From an uncultured Coriobacteriales bacterium (GTDB lineage: Bacteria > Actinomycetota > Coriobacteriia > Coriobacteriales > UMGS124): a stretch of 58,741 nucleotides of DNA. The first letter of the stretch is position 1; each line of letters opens with the position of its first letter. A model generated the notes under the pieces. That model searched no databases. It saw only the letters and a list, made by a program, of their open reading frames with translations, and had not been told where the DNA came from. Shown piece after piece: positions 32,466-41,165 of the stretch. The DNA is taken from assembly GCA_902464015.1 (NCBI GenBank), contig CABQHM010000015.1:1-58741 (forward strand), written 5' to 3'. Position numbers and translations under genes: made by a program.

Positions 32466-34220
32466 TTAGGCCAGCTTGGCGGCGTTCTCGCCGGCAATCT
32501 TGCCGAAGACCATGCACATGCCGCAAGACAGGCCCTTCAGGCTGATGGGGTACTGCACGTTGAAACGGCCGCCCTGGGGAGCGCCGCAGACATAGAGGCC
32601 GCCGATGAGCTCGCGGTCGGTGTTGTACACGTGGCAGTCGCCGTCGGACTCAAAGCCGCCCAGGTTGCCCAGGGAGAGGGCTGTACCGCACTCAGCAGCG
32701 TAGAACGGCGGGTTCTCGAGTGCAAACAGGCGCTGGGAGGCCTTGCAGTAGTCGGTATCCTCGCCATTCTTGCACAGCTCGTTGTAGCGCTCGATGGAAG
32801 CCATGGCAACCTCGACGTCCATGTCTGGAATCATCTCGAGCAGCTCCTCAAGCGTGTCGGCCTTGAGGCAGCGACCGTCCTCCACAGCAGCCTCAATGTC
32901 CTCAGGGGTGCGGACGTTGATCTTCAGACCGGAAGCGGTGTAGCTGGGCAGAGGCTCGTCGCGGTAGATGCAGGCAACACCGTGAGCCATGGGGAAGTAG
33001 GCAAGCTGCTCGGGCCAGCTGGCATCGAAGAACTGGTAGGCCTTGCGCTGGGGCTGGAGCTCCACCTGGTTCTCAAGCTGCTGACCAGGCAGGTCCTCGT
33101 TCATGAAGCGCTTGCCGCGCAGGTTGAGCCACAGGTAGCCGTTGTTGCCGATGACGCCGCGCCCGTCAGGGCCGGCACCGCCGCCCATGTGGTGGATGAC
33201 GGGAGCATGGTAGGCCTCGATGGCGCCGCCGATCCAGGCGCCCATCTTGTGGCCGTCGCCCACGTTGGTCAGGTTGCCGTCCTCGTCAAGGTCGAGGCTC
33301 AGAATCTGGATGCCGGCCTCAACGCACTGAGGGGCATAGAACTTCATCATGTCCTCATTGCCCAGGTAGTCACCGGTGGCGAGAACAACGGCGGGGCAGT
33401 TTACCTTGATGTACTTATCGCTGCCGTGAGCCTGGCCATAAGCGCCGGCGATGGAGCCGTCCTCGTTGGTAATCAGCTCAATACCCTTGGTGTTGAAGCG
33501 AACGTCGGCGCCGCCATCAACAGCTACCTGGAGGTTGTCGGCCATGACCTGGTGCAGGTTGGAGAAGCCGACGCTCGTGGGATAGCAGGGCATCTCCTCC
33601 TTGGTCCAGTCATAGGTCTCGGGCACGGGATAGCAATACGGGAACATGTAGTTGCCCTGGCCCTCTTCGGGGATCTCCTCGTAGGCGTCGTCCTTCACGA
33701 AGTACAGGTCGGGGCTCGCGCTCACGAACCAGTCGAGGGCCTCGCCGGAGTCGTCAGCCCAGCGGTTGATGACGTCGTAGCTGCCGCGGTGGCTGCACTC
33801 CTTCATGTGCTCGGAGATGATGAGCTTGCGGCTGATGTAGCCCTCGCCGCGACCCCACTTGGACTGGGTCTCGCCGCCCAGGATGGCCATGTCGCTGGCG
33901 ACGCTGTTGAAGCTGGCGCATGCCTCGAAGGCGACGACCTTGGCGCCGGCCTCAACGGCAGCGCGCAGGGCAGGCACGCCGGCTGCGCCCAGGCCGATGA
34001 CGAGCACGTCGGCGTCGACGGTCTCCTCGACGTCGGCCTCGTCGATGACGGGGGCCTCGCCAAGCCAGGGCATAGCACCCGTGCCGTCGTAACCCATGGA
34101 GGATGCGGCGGGGGTGTTCTCGGCCGCGATGGCTGTGGACGCGACAGCGGCGGAGGCGCTCATGGCAGCGGCGCCGGCAACGAAACCACGGCGAGAGAAC
34201 GACTTGGAATCAAAGGACAT
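32466..34220 (-). CDS. Tat-exported FAD-dependent reductase (flavoprotein 4)
   Basis: This 584-residue protein has a Tat signal (SFSRRGFVAGAAA, Arg 10-11) and an FAD domain of the fumarate reductase flavoprotein superfamily (VLVIGLGAAG, glycines 76-81; VVLATGDYLGN). RGKRFMNEDLPGQQLENQ and VQYPISLKGLSCGMCM replace fumarate reductase catalytic segments; the first is close to flavoprotein 3. It has no other redox domain. GGAAAGG precedes the ATG at 34220 by 9 nt; the open frame upstream is unsupported. A divergent LuxR gene lies 295 bp away. Confidence 0.87.
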   Translation of the reverse strand: MSFDSKSFSRRGFVAGAAAMSASAAVASTAIAAENTPAASSMGYDGTGAMPWLGEAPVIDEADVEETVDADVLVIGLGAAGVPALRAAVEAGAKVVAFEACASFNSVASDMAILGGETQSKWGRGEGYISRKLIISEHMKECSHRGSYDVINRWADDSGEALDWFVSASPDLYFVKDDAYEEIPEEGQGNYMFPYCYPVPETYDWTKEEMPCYPTSVGFSNLHQVMADNLQVAVDGGADVRFNTKGIELITNEDGSIAGAYGQAHGSDKYIKVNCPAVVLATGDYLGNEDMMKFYAPQCVEAGIQILSLDLDEDGNLTNVGDGHKMGAWIGGAIEAYHAPVIHHMGGGAGPDGRGVIGNNGYLWLNLRGKRFMNEDLPGQQLENQVELQPQRKAYQFFDASWPEQLAYFPMAHGVACIYRDEPLPSYTASGLKINVRTPEDIEAAVEDGRCLKADTLEELLEMIPDMDVEVAMASIERYNELCKNGEDTDYCKASQRLFALENPPFYAAECGTALSLGNLGGFESDGDCHVYNTDRELIGGLYVCGAPQGGRFNVQYPISLKGLSCGMCMVFGKIAGENAAKLA

Positions 34221-34515
34221 GGCATGCAACCTTTCCTTGAGGGCGGCCCCCTGTGGACCGCGTGGATTGACTCCAGTGTGTGCCACACCCCCTCTCCCCG
34301 TCACCGTCCGCCATGGTCGAGAGGCTCGAGCACATCGTCCGCAAGGGTTGAGCTGCGCATCGCCCGCTTGGATATTTCAGACAAAACACCAGGTATCTAC
34401 CTCACCCATAGATTCAATTCAAACAGTGTCCCTATAACAATCTCATCCATAGCCCTTGTCCGCGTATGCCATAATGAGGCCGCAAACCGACGAACAAGGG
34501 ACTGGGTTTCTCATC

Positions 34516-36150
34516 ATGAACGGACGCGAACAAGGCCGCGCAGCGCTTGCGGACTCGATGCATCGCCTGCCATGGGCACTGGGCTACTCGCTCACCAGCA
34601 TGTGGGCGACCGTCCTTCTGTTCTCGGCTGCCTTTTCAAGCGCCCCCTCCTCCGCGCTCGTCACCATCTCGATGCTCTCCGGCGTGGTCGCCTGCCTGGG
34701 CGCGTTGTTCCTTCATTCAAAGGGGTCGCTTTTCAACGGCCGTTGCGGCACTTCGTCGCTCTATGCCACTGGGATGGCGGTCGGCACCCTGCTGTGCACC
34801 TTCCCCACGCTCGCCGGCGTCGGCCCCGTTCACGACATCGGCCTCGTACTTTCGGGCTTCTTCGCGATTCTGTTGCTCCTCACGTGGTTCGAGGCGTTTT
34901 CCCGCCTTGGGCCGCGCACCATCATTGTGCTGGGAGGATGCTCGTTTTTGCTCTCCGCCGTGGGTGTCTTCGGAATACTTTCGTTGCCCGTGGAGGCGGC
35001 GAGCGTCGCGATGTCGGCACTGCCGCTCCTCTCGTTCACACTGCTTCCCAAGCCCGCCGAAACCAGCAGCGCGGCGCAAAACAGCAAGGCAACGCTGAGC
35101 GCGATTCTCTCGCAGGCCGTGTCGTGGAAGACGCTTCTGGGCATCGCACTTTCGTTCTTCGTCATCGGAGCCATGGGGGCACTCGCGCCCGAACTCGGCG
35201 TCACTGTTGAGCTTTCGCCTGTTTACCTGGGAATTCCCACATCTCTCATGCTTGTCTTCATCATCACTGCGTGGGTATGCCCGGGCAAGCTTGATGCCTC
35301 GGCGCTCTTCAAGCTGCTACTCATCGGCGTGGCCGGCATTGCGTTTTTGCTGGTATATGCCGGCACCACGAACCTGTCGCTCGTCTTCTTCCTCTACATC
35401 ACGGCCGACGTGCTTCTGTGGTCGGTCCTCGCCTTGGCGGCGAAGAAGACGCCCGTGGCCCCGCACGCCGTGTTTGCCTGCGGCTGGCTGGCCGAATGCG
35501 CAGGCAACGTCCTGGGCCACAACGTGGCTTTCGCCATGGGCGACACGTCGCTCTTGTTCGCACTGGTCATGCTGCTCGTTCTTGTGGCCGTGGGCTTCGC
35601 CTTTGGGGACGGTCTCTTTGTGATCGACTTGGATGAAGAAGACGAGGAGGGCCTCGTTGGCGCACAAGGCGCGGGTGCTTGCGTCTCCATCCAGAAAGGC
35701 GTGAGTGTGGACGTCGAGAACAACGCCGGCCCGCAGGAAGCTCCTCGCAAGGGCCGCTCGAGCAGTCTCTTCGCAGATCATCGGACCGGTTCTCGCACGG
35801 ACGGCGCATCTGGTTCTGCCACCCCCGAGAAGAACCCTGTCACCGCTGGCAAGATGAATCCCCCTGGTGCCAACCAGCAAGCTTCCAACCTTAAGGGTGT
35901 ACCAGAGCTGGAGTCTTCCGAGCCCACCTCGGCCAAGAGCGCCATCGCCGGCTTCGCCTCCCGCTACGGGCTCTCCGAGCGCGAGACGGACGTCTTTGCC
36001 CTCTGGGTCACAGGCCATGGCCTCAAGTACATCCAAAACACGCTCTTCATCAGCGAGTCTACCGTCAAGACACACCTGCGCAACATCTACCGTAAGTGCG
36101 ACACCCACAACCGCGCCGAGATCATCGCTCTCTTCGAAGGCGAGCAATAG
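34516..36150 (+). CDS. Membrane-bound LuxR-type regulator 2
   Basis: This protein of about 544 residues has roughly twelve membrane segments (first: LPWALGYSLTSMWATVLLF), a long polar linker (about 390-475) and a C-terminal LuxR HTH (YGLSERETDVFALWVTGHG; SESTVKTHLRNIYRKC). It faces flavoprotein 4 and is its likely activator. The start is uncertain: ATG 34516 has AAGGGA-like sequence about 16 nt away, ATG 34474 is the alternative with no site. Confidence 0.8.
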   Translation: MNGREQGRAALADSMHRLPWALGYSLTSMWATVLLFSAAFSSAPSSALVTISMLSGVVACLGALFLHSKGSLFNGRCGTSSLYATGMAVGTLLCTFPTLAGVGPVHDIGLVLSGFFAILLLLTWFEAFSRLGPRTIIVLGGCSFLLSAVGVFGILSLPVEAASVAMSALPLLSFTLLPKPAETSSAAQNSKATLSAILSQAVSWKTLLGIALSFFVIGAMGALAPELGVTVELSPVYLGIPTSLMLVFIITAWVCPGKLDASALFKLLLIGVAGIAFLLVYAGTTNLSLVFFLYITADVLLWSVLALAAKKTPVAPHAVFACGWLAECAGNVLGHNVAFAMGDTSLLFALVMLLVLVAVGFAFGDGLFVIDLDEEDEEGLVGAQGAGACVSIQKGVSVDVENNAGPQEAPRKGRSSSLFADHRTGSRTDGASGSATPEKNPVTAGKMNPPGANQQASNLKGVPELESSEPTSAKSAIAGFASRYGLSERETDVFALWVTGHGLKYIQNTLFISESTVKTHLRNIYRKCDTHNRAEIIALFEGEQ

Positions 36151-36606
36151 ACAGGCAGAATCGTTCTTTCAGATTGCTGGCCCTCGGTCATGCGCCTGGG
36201 CATTTACCGCCCATGCCCTAATGACGCTCGCTCCCAGAAAGCACTGAGCGAGTGGGGCGCGCAGCATTTCATCATTGAAACAGCCCAGGCAGAAAGCGCG
36301 TTCGATGGGACTGACCGTACGCGATCATCCGTTTTTCATTTCGCGCAGGTTGACACCTCGCACTTCGGGATGCTCTCTCACCTTCTCCATCCCGTCCAAA
36401 CCGCAGGCGCTGGAACTGTTCGAACTGCGCGCCAATGCAATCCGTACGCCAGCGCCCGCTTCCGCCTGACCGAACCAGGGGCCTCCGAACCGCCAATTAC
36501 CCCATGGTTACAATCCGTCGCACTGCCTCGTTCGCCCAAAAGGCGCCGAAGGATACGTTTAGCCACCGAACGCATGGCCGAAAACCGGGTGTGAACAAAA
36601 CCGGCC

Positions 36607-36637
36607 GATACTTCCGCAAAACCGAGGTTCTCCAGCC
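36607..36637 (-). repeat. Dispersed repeat family A, copy 2 (inverted)
   Basis: Read on the minus strand it begins GGCTGGAGAACCTCG and runs through TTTTGCGGAAGTATC, close to copy 1 at 135-166. Confidence 0.6.
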
Positions 36638-36792
36638 GCTAGCTCCGAGCGATTTCGAGGCGTCTCTCTGGCCTGCCAGGCGGGCTCCAAAAACGCAAGC
36701 CTCTAAACAGGCGTTTTGCCTTAACGAACGCATGATCTGAAACAAAGCGACTGCGCGGCCTCACCCCACGCAAGCGAATCGCAGTGAAAGGC

Positions 36793-36820
36793 GGCTGGAG
36801 AGCCCCCGTTTTGCGGAAAC
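36793..36820 (+). repeat. Dispersed repeat family A, copy 3
   Basis: It begins GGCTGGAGAGCCCCCG and runs through TTTTGCGGAAAC. Together with the inverted copy at 36607 it brackets about 155 bp. Confidence 0.6.
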
Positions 36821-36858
36821 AACTCGGTCTTTTTAATCCCCGCGGCAGCTGCTTTCGC

Positions 36859-37473
36859 CTACTCCCCGCCTTGCACTGCCGACCAGCGAGCATGGCCAAG
36901 AGCGTCGGCAACAACCTCGGCCACGTCCTCGATGGGCCTCGTGCGATCGGAGCACAGCCACTCGCTGTAGACCGACACGGCTCCTGCCAGGTAGAACCGC
37001 GGGCGGTAGTATCCCGGATCGCCGTCTGCCAACAGCTCGCGGGGAAGGCTCTCCACCCCATAGGTCTGCGCATAATGCACGAGCGCCTTCTCGATATGTC
37101 CCAGCACAAAGTCCATCGAGAGGTTGTTTGCCATATAGGCATACAACTCCACGTCCGCACATATCTTCTCGTTGACATGCGCCAGGGTCAGCCGCACCTG
37201 TTCGCCAGGATCAGCCCGCAACCTGTCCGGATCGATGGTCGAGATGATGTCCTGCACCATATCCGACGCAGCGCTGTCAATGAGGGCGTCAATCGAGTCA
37301 TAATGCAGGTAGAACGTCTTGCGGTCGATGTTTGCTTCACGCGCCAGCGCACTCACGGTCAGCTTGTCCATGCCCTGCTCTTTGACAAGCTTGTCGAGCG
37401 CGGCCTTGATGGCTGCCCGGGTTTTGATGACGCGCCTGTCCGTCTTGCAAGCGGGCTTGCCTTCCTGTTTCAC
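36859..37473 (-). CDS. TetR-family regulator beside radical SAM gene
   Basis: This protein of about 204 residues has an N-terminal TetR HTH (IKAALDKLVKEQGMDKLTV; LAREANIDRKTFYLHY) and a helical C-terminal domain. GTG 37473 is chosen because GGAAGG lies 7-9 nt upstream; an ATG 21 bp earlier has no site. It is divergent from the broken radical SAM gene, a pairing seen in other anaerobes, and a palindrome (37531-37551) lies between them. Confidence 0.8.
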   Translation of the reverse strand: MKQEGKPACKTDRRVIKTRAAIKAALDKLVKEQGMDKLTVSALAREANIDRKTFYLHYDSIDALIDSAASDMVQDIISTIDPDRLRADPGEQVRLTLAHVNEKICADVELYAYMANNLSMDFVLGHIEKALVHYAQTYGVESLPRELLADGDPGYYRPRFYLAGAVSVYSEWLCSDRTRPIEDVAEVVADALGHARWSAVQGGE

Positions 37474-37530
37474 CTTGCGTCCTTCCCCCGTCAAAATTAC
37501 CAGGTCAATATTCCCTGTTGAATACCGTCC

Positions 37531-37551
37531 ATTGCCAAGATTTCTGGCAAT
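37531..37551. promoter_or_regulatory. Palindrome, candidate TetR operator
   Basis: ATTGCCA and TGGCAAT are separated by 7 nt, midway between the TetR gene and the radical SAM remnant. A 10-bp palindrome TTATTAATAA follows near 37604. Confidence 0.5.
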
Positions 37552-37622
37552 TGCCCACTCATCACAAAAGGAATAATCTTCATTCGTAGGTTATTCTACA
37601 CCTGGTTATTAATAAGAACGCC

Positions 37623-38440
37623 ATGAACCCCGCAGACTCCGTCAAACGCGCCGCGCTCAATGCCGCGATTGACTATCTTTTGGCCGATCCCGAGAAGAAC
37701 ATGCCCAAAGCCATGGAGGCGTGAACAAGTATGCCCCGGCGGGCATCTTCCCGGCGCAGCGCCAAGCATTCGCCAACGCTATCGGCAACGAAACCAACTG
37801 GTACCAGCTACTTCTCAAGGTCGCCCACCTCAATCCTGAGATGACTGGCGGGTTGCTTAAGACTTTCGTGGTGGACGCGAACTTTCTTGCCTGGGGCAAG
37901 CAGGAGAAGATGCGCGCCAAGTATGGCTGCAACATTCCCTGGGCCATTCTGCTCGACCCCACCAGCGCCTGCAACCTGCACTGCCTGGGCTGCTGGGCCG
38001 CCGATTACGGCCACAAGCTCAACTTGACGTTCGAGGACATCGATTCCATCATCTGCCAGGGCAAAGAGCTCGGTGTACACGTCTACATCTACACAGGCGG
38101 AGAACCGCTCGTACGCAAGGATGACGTCATCGCGCTGTGCCACAAGCATCCCGACTGCGCGTTTCTGTGCTTCACCAACGCCACGCTCATCGACGAGAAG
38201 TTCTGCCAGGACATGATCGAGGTCAAGAACTTCATCCCCGCCATCAGCGCCGAAGGCTTCGAGGAGACCACCGACGCGCGGCGAGGCGAGGGCACCTACA
38301 AGTGCATTCAGCACGGCATGGACCTGCTGCGCTCGCATGCCCTTCCGTTCGGTGTCTCTACCTGTTATACCAGCCAAAACGCAAACGCCGTATGTATCGA
38401 GGAGTACCTCGACCGCCCGCAACCGAGAGCCGGAACAACC
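37623..38440 (+). pseudogene. Broken radical SAM protein gene
   Basis: The N-terminal part starts at ATG 37623 (MNPADSVKRAALNAAIDYLL) and hits TGA at 37722. The protein continues in the next frame from 37721 (NKYAPAGIFPAQRQAF), which joins as one family protein if a single base is restored. The radical SAM motif CNLHCLGC (CxxxCxxC), YIYTGGEPLVRKDD and FIPAISAEGFEETTDARRGEG are intact. After FGVSTCYTSQNANAV the similarity stops near 38400 and unrelated Arg/Pro-rich sequence runs to a stop at 38608, so the C-terminal half is missing. The divergent TetR gene remains intact. Confidence 0.75.
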
Positions 38441-38553
38441 GTGCGCCCGGCAACCATGCCGAACATGGCTTTCAACGACCGCCGGGAACACAAGCTCGAA
38501 GCGCTCACTCTTGCCCAATCCAAGGGAGCACAACGCGGGCCCTGGCGCAAACC

Positions 38554-38602
38554 AAAAAACAGCGACACCCCACGAGCATGCAAAACTCGGGGGCGTCGCC
38601 GT
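38554..38602 (-). terminator. Terminator after the molybdoenzyme cluster
   Basis: On the minus strand CGGCGACGCCCCCGAG pairs with CTCGTGGGGTGTCGCTG (one mismatch), followed by TTTTTT. It lies about 110 bp past the last gene of the cluster. Confidence 0.75.
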
Positions 38603-38714
38603 CATTGAGGCATGTATACCTTCCGACTCTTGGGCGCGGGCAAGGGGCGGACCGGAAGCGCAGCTGCACCCATCCAGCTGCATACATGCAGCTCAGCCAC
38701 CCCATCTCCAGCTG

Positions 38715-39449
38715 CTACTCGCTCACAGCCCCTGCGACCGCAGGCGTCTCGGACTGCTCATGGGCACGCTTGTCACGCACGGCTTTCCACAGACGCAGCA
38801 CAGCGTAGGCAATCACGAGCACCACATACACCACGAAGCTTGCGACGCCCTTGCCCGAACCACCGAAAGCAGAGCCACCCAGGAAGAACCCGACGTGCAC
38901 GATGTAGAGCGCAACCATGAGGTAGGCAAAGCGCTGGATCGCCTTCCACACCTTGGGATTCATGCGGATACGCACGCTCTTGAACGACGTCACGCCAAGC
39001 ACGATAAAGATGACGCCGAGCACAAGCGCAACGGAAATCGAAGCCACGACGTTGGCCTTGAGATGCGAGCCCACAAAAAGGCGCGCGAGGTAGCTGGGCA
39101 GGAACACGTACAGGTGCCCCAGGATAAAGATAAGCGAGAGGACGGAGAGCTCCCCGCGAACCGGACGCCACTTGCGCTTGAGTGCGCTCGTGTTGTCCAG
39201 GCAGCCCGTGAACATGACGATGGCAAGGAGGAAAGACGAAAGATAGCCCTTCTGCAGCACAAACGTGATCGCACGGCAGTTGTTGAGGTCGACGCCCGTG
39301 GCCACGGCGATGACGTACACGCCTACGATAACGAGAGCCGCCAGGTAGAACGGCGTGGGGTGCGCCTTGAGGGGCTTGGCGAGCGGGAACGCCAGCAGCA
39401 GCGCGATGACAAGCGAGATAACCAGGGCAATCAGGTCGGCAGAACTCAT
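38715..39449 (-). CDS. Ferric reductase-like heme membrane subunit
   Basis: This 244-residue protein has about seven TM segments and resembles the ferric reductase-like/YedZ transmembrane domain; His in FILGHLYVF and in LYIVHVGFF are candidate heme b ligands. As last gene of the molybdoenzyme cluster it probably passes quinol electrons to the exported reductase, in place of a DmsC or NrfD anchor. ATG 39449 starts 1 nt after the stop of the TorD gene, so translation is coupled. No FAD/NADPH domain follows. Confidence 0.75.
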   Translation of the reverse strand: MSSADLIALVISLVIALLLAFPLAKPLKAHPTPFYLAALVIVGVYVIAVATGVDLNNCRAITFVLQKGYLSSFLLAIVMFTGCLDNTSALKRKWRPVRGELSVLSLIFILGHLYVFLPSYLARLFVGSHLKANVVASISVALVLGVIFIVLGVTSFKSVRIRMNPKVWKAIQRFAYLMVALYIVHVGFFLGGSAFGGSGKGVASFVVYVVLVIAYAVLRLWKAVRDKRAHEQSETPAVAGAVSE

Positions 39450-39450
39450 G

Positions 39451-40197
39451 CTATGCCACCGCCTTTTCGTGCGGGATGTCATGGGTCTCGTCCGCGGCCT
39501 CGTCGGGCAGGCCAGCGCCCGCCTTCAACTGTTCGGAAACCTCTGCAAGCAGGTCGCGGCTCTGCTCAGCCGCACCCAGAACCACCAGAAGCATGCCGGT
39601 GTAGAATGTCGTCTTGGCGTACTCGCGTGCCGTCTCATACAGGTTGCCCACCCAGTTGAGCAGGTGCGCGTCGATAAACTCCACCTGGCGCGCCACGTTG
39701 GCCACCAGGGCCTCGGCGTTGCCGGCCTCGACGAGCTCAGCAGCCTTGCGGCTCATGTGGGCGACGTACTCAAGTTCGAACGCCAAGTGATCCTCCGGCT
39801 CGTGCAGGTCGGGGTTCACCTGGAACCCGTCAGCGGCAAAGCGGCGCACCACGTCATCGCGCGAGGCCTGCATCATGAGGTGGCCCTCACTCGTGAAGAC
39901 CGACTCATAAGGCACGGCAGTCATCTTGTCGCTTCCGAACACGCCTGCCGCCAGGAACACGCGCGCATACTCCACAGCAAGCTGCGTGCGAATGTCGGTG
40001 GAGGCGAAGTTGAAGAAGCGCCTCACCTGGGCATATCCGCGATCGAGCGTTTCGTTGCCTGTTTCCGTGGGCCACTCCTGACCCTTGAGCGCCGCAATGG
40101 CCTCCTCGTTGAGCTCGCGGAACAACATCTGCGAGAGGAACGTGTACGTCTGCTCACTCGCGGCAAGATACCCGGTGAACTCTTGCTTGGTGATCAT
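39451..40197 (-). CDS. TorD/DmsD-type molybdoenzyme chaperone
   Basis: This 248-residue all-helical cytoplasmic protein matches the TorD family: VEYARVFLAAG near residue 75, PYESVFTSEGHLMMQASRDDV, and EPEDHLAFELEYVAHMS. Such chaperones bind the Tat signal and apo form of a DMSO-reductase-type catalytic subunit until the cofactor is inserted. Its client is presumably the catalytic subunit at 41155-43956. It precedes the membrane subunit by 1 nt and follows the 4Fe-4S gene by 323 bp. Confidence 0.85.
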   Translation of the reverse strand: MITKQEFTGYLAASEQTYTFLSQMLFRELNEEAIAALKGQEWPTETGNETLDRGYAQVRRFFNFASTDIRTQLAVEYARVFLAAGVFGSDKMTAVPYESVFTSEGHLMMQASRDDVVRRFAADGFQVNPDLHEPEDHLAFELEYVAHMSRKAAELVEAGNAEALVANVARQVEFIDAHLLNWVGNLYETAREYAKTTFYTGMLLVVLGAAEQSRDLLAEVSEQLKAGAGLPDEAADETHDIPHEKAVA

Positions 40198-40520
40198 GGT
40201 GCGGTCTCCCTATCCCTTAATCTGCTCGATTGACTTGCGCAAAGGGCTACACTGCGCGCGGCCTCGTCGCATTGCCGGCAGCCCGAAGCAAAATCCTTTG
40301 CGCAAGCACGTACATCCCGAGATACCGCCGCGTTTTGGGGGTTCGTATCTGATACACGAACCCCTTTTTTGCGGCAGTATCCCGACTTTTTTCGCGCTGG
40401 CACTGCGTTGACGACAGGTGGGCGCGCAACACATACCCACGCGCCCACCCGATTCGCTCCAGGCGTGCCAACCGGTGCAAATTCCCAGCTGACACGCCTG
40501 GATAACCCTAAAGTAAAACC
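40198..40520. other. Gap inside the molybdoenzyme cluster with three hairpins
   Basis: This 323-bp gap has no supported gene. Three inverted repeats are present: 40337-40370 (with T6 on the plus strand), 40417-40449 (GGTGGGCGCG/CGCGCCCACC) and about 40459-40501 (CCAGGCGTG/CACGCCTGG). They may attenuate transcription between the catalytic pair and the TorD/membrane pair. Confidence 0.5.
40337..40370 (+). terminator. Hairpin with T6 on the opposite strand
   Basis: GGGGTTCGTAT and ATACACGAACCCC pair and are followed by TTTTTT on the plus strand, opposite to the cluster's direction. On the minus strand the tail is CCCAAAAC, so it may act only against antisense transcripts. Confidence 0.6.
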
Positions 40521-41165
40521 TTAGAAGTCGAGCGAACCCTCAGTCGTGACGTACTTGTCTTCCTTGTTGACCGTCACCACGAGGTCCTCGTAGCGCCACT
40601 CGCCGAACTTGGGCGAGAGGATGTAGCACGTAAGCGGGCCGTTGCCGTTGTCGGGCAGCTGGTGGATGGACTCGGGGTCAGCCGCCGCCAGGGCCTTGCT
40701 CGCATCGGACTCGGGGTCGTCAAGGTCGCCGAAGAAGCGGGCCTTGCCGGGGCAGTTCTTGACGCACGCGGGCTTCTCGCCCTCGGTGCGCAGGTCCTTG
40801 CAGAGGTTGCACTTCTGCACGACGCCCAGCTCGTCGTTGTAGTCACGGACGCCGTAGGGGCAGGCATCCATGCAGAGCTGGCAGCCGATGCAGGCTTCCT
40901 CATTCACGAGAACCACGCCGTCTTCCTCATCGCGGTAGGAAGCACCCGTGGGGCACACGTTGATGCAGGGGGCATCGGTGCACTGCTGGCACTGCTTGGA
41001 AAGCCACCACGTCTTGACGTTGGGGAACTCACCGTAGGGCTCCACCTGGTACAGCTTGTTCCAGTGATGGCCCAGGGCCACGCCGTTCTCCATCTTGCAC
41101 GCCAGCTCGCAGCTGTAGCAGCCAATGCAGCGATCCAGGTTAACAACCAGGCAGTTACGCGCCAT
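40521..41165 (-). CDS. 4Fe-4S electron-transfer subunit of molybdoenzyme
   Basis: This 214-residue protein carries four 4Fe-4S clusters in the DmsB/PhsB pattern: Cys 13/16/19/23 (CIGCYSCELAC), 59/62/67/71 (CQQCTDAPCINVC), 92/95/98/102 (CIGCQLCMDAC) and 119/122/134/138. It passes electrons to the catalytic subunit and has no signal of its own, so it is probably exported with the Tat-bearing partner. ATG 41165 overlaps the catalytic gene's 3' end by 11 nt and gives the usual MARNCLVVNLDRCIGC start; ATG 41174, nearer GGAGG, is the alternative. Confidence 0.9.
   Translation of the reverse strand: MARNCLVVNLDRCIGCYSCELACKMENGVALGHHWNKLYQVEPYGEFPNVKTWWLSKQCQQCTDAPCINVCPTGASYRDEEDGVVLVNEEACIGCQLCMDACPYGVRDYNDELGVVQKCNLCKDLRTEGEKPACVKNCPGKARFFGDLDDPESDASKALAAADPESIHQLPDNGNGPLTCYILSPKFGEWRYEDLVVTVNKEDKYVTTEGSLDF

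Larger units (their letters stand above)
36151..36858. other. Gene-poor region with dispersed repeats
   Basis: This 708-bp gap between convergent genes has no supported gene. It holds two copies of dispersed repeat A in opposite orientations (36607-36637 and 36793-36820). The rest shows no structure I can name. Confidence 0.5.

Noticed and set aside
37623..38440. Programmed frameshift or two coupled genes at the radical SAM locus
   Set aside because: The N-terminal piece is only 33 codons with no slippery site, and the C-terminal half is missing too, so decay is simpler.
38715..39449. NrfD or DmsC type membrane anchor
   Set aside because: The helix pattern and the two His-containing helices fit the ferric reductase-like family better.
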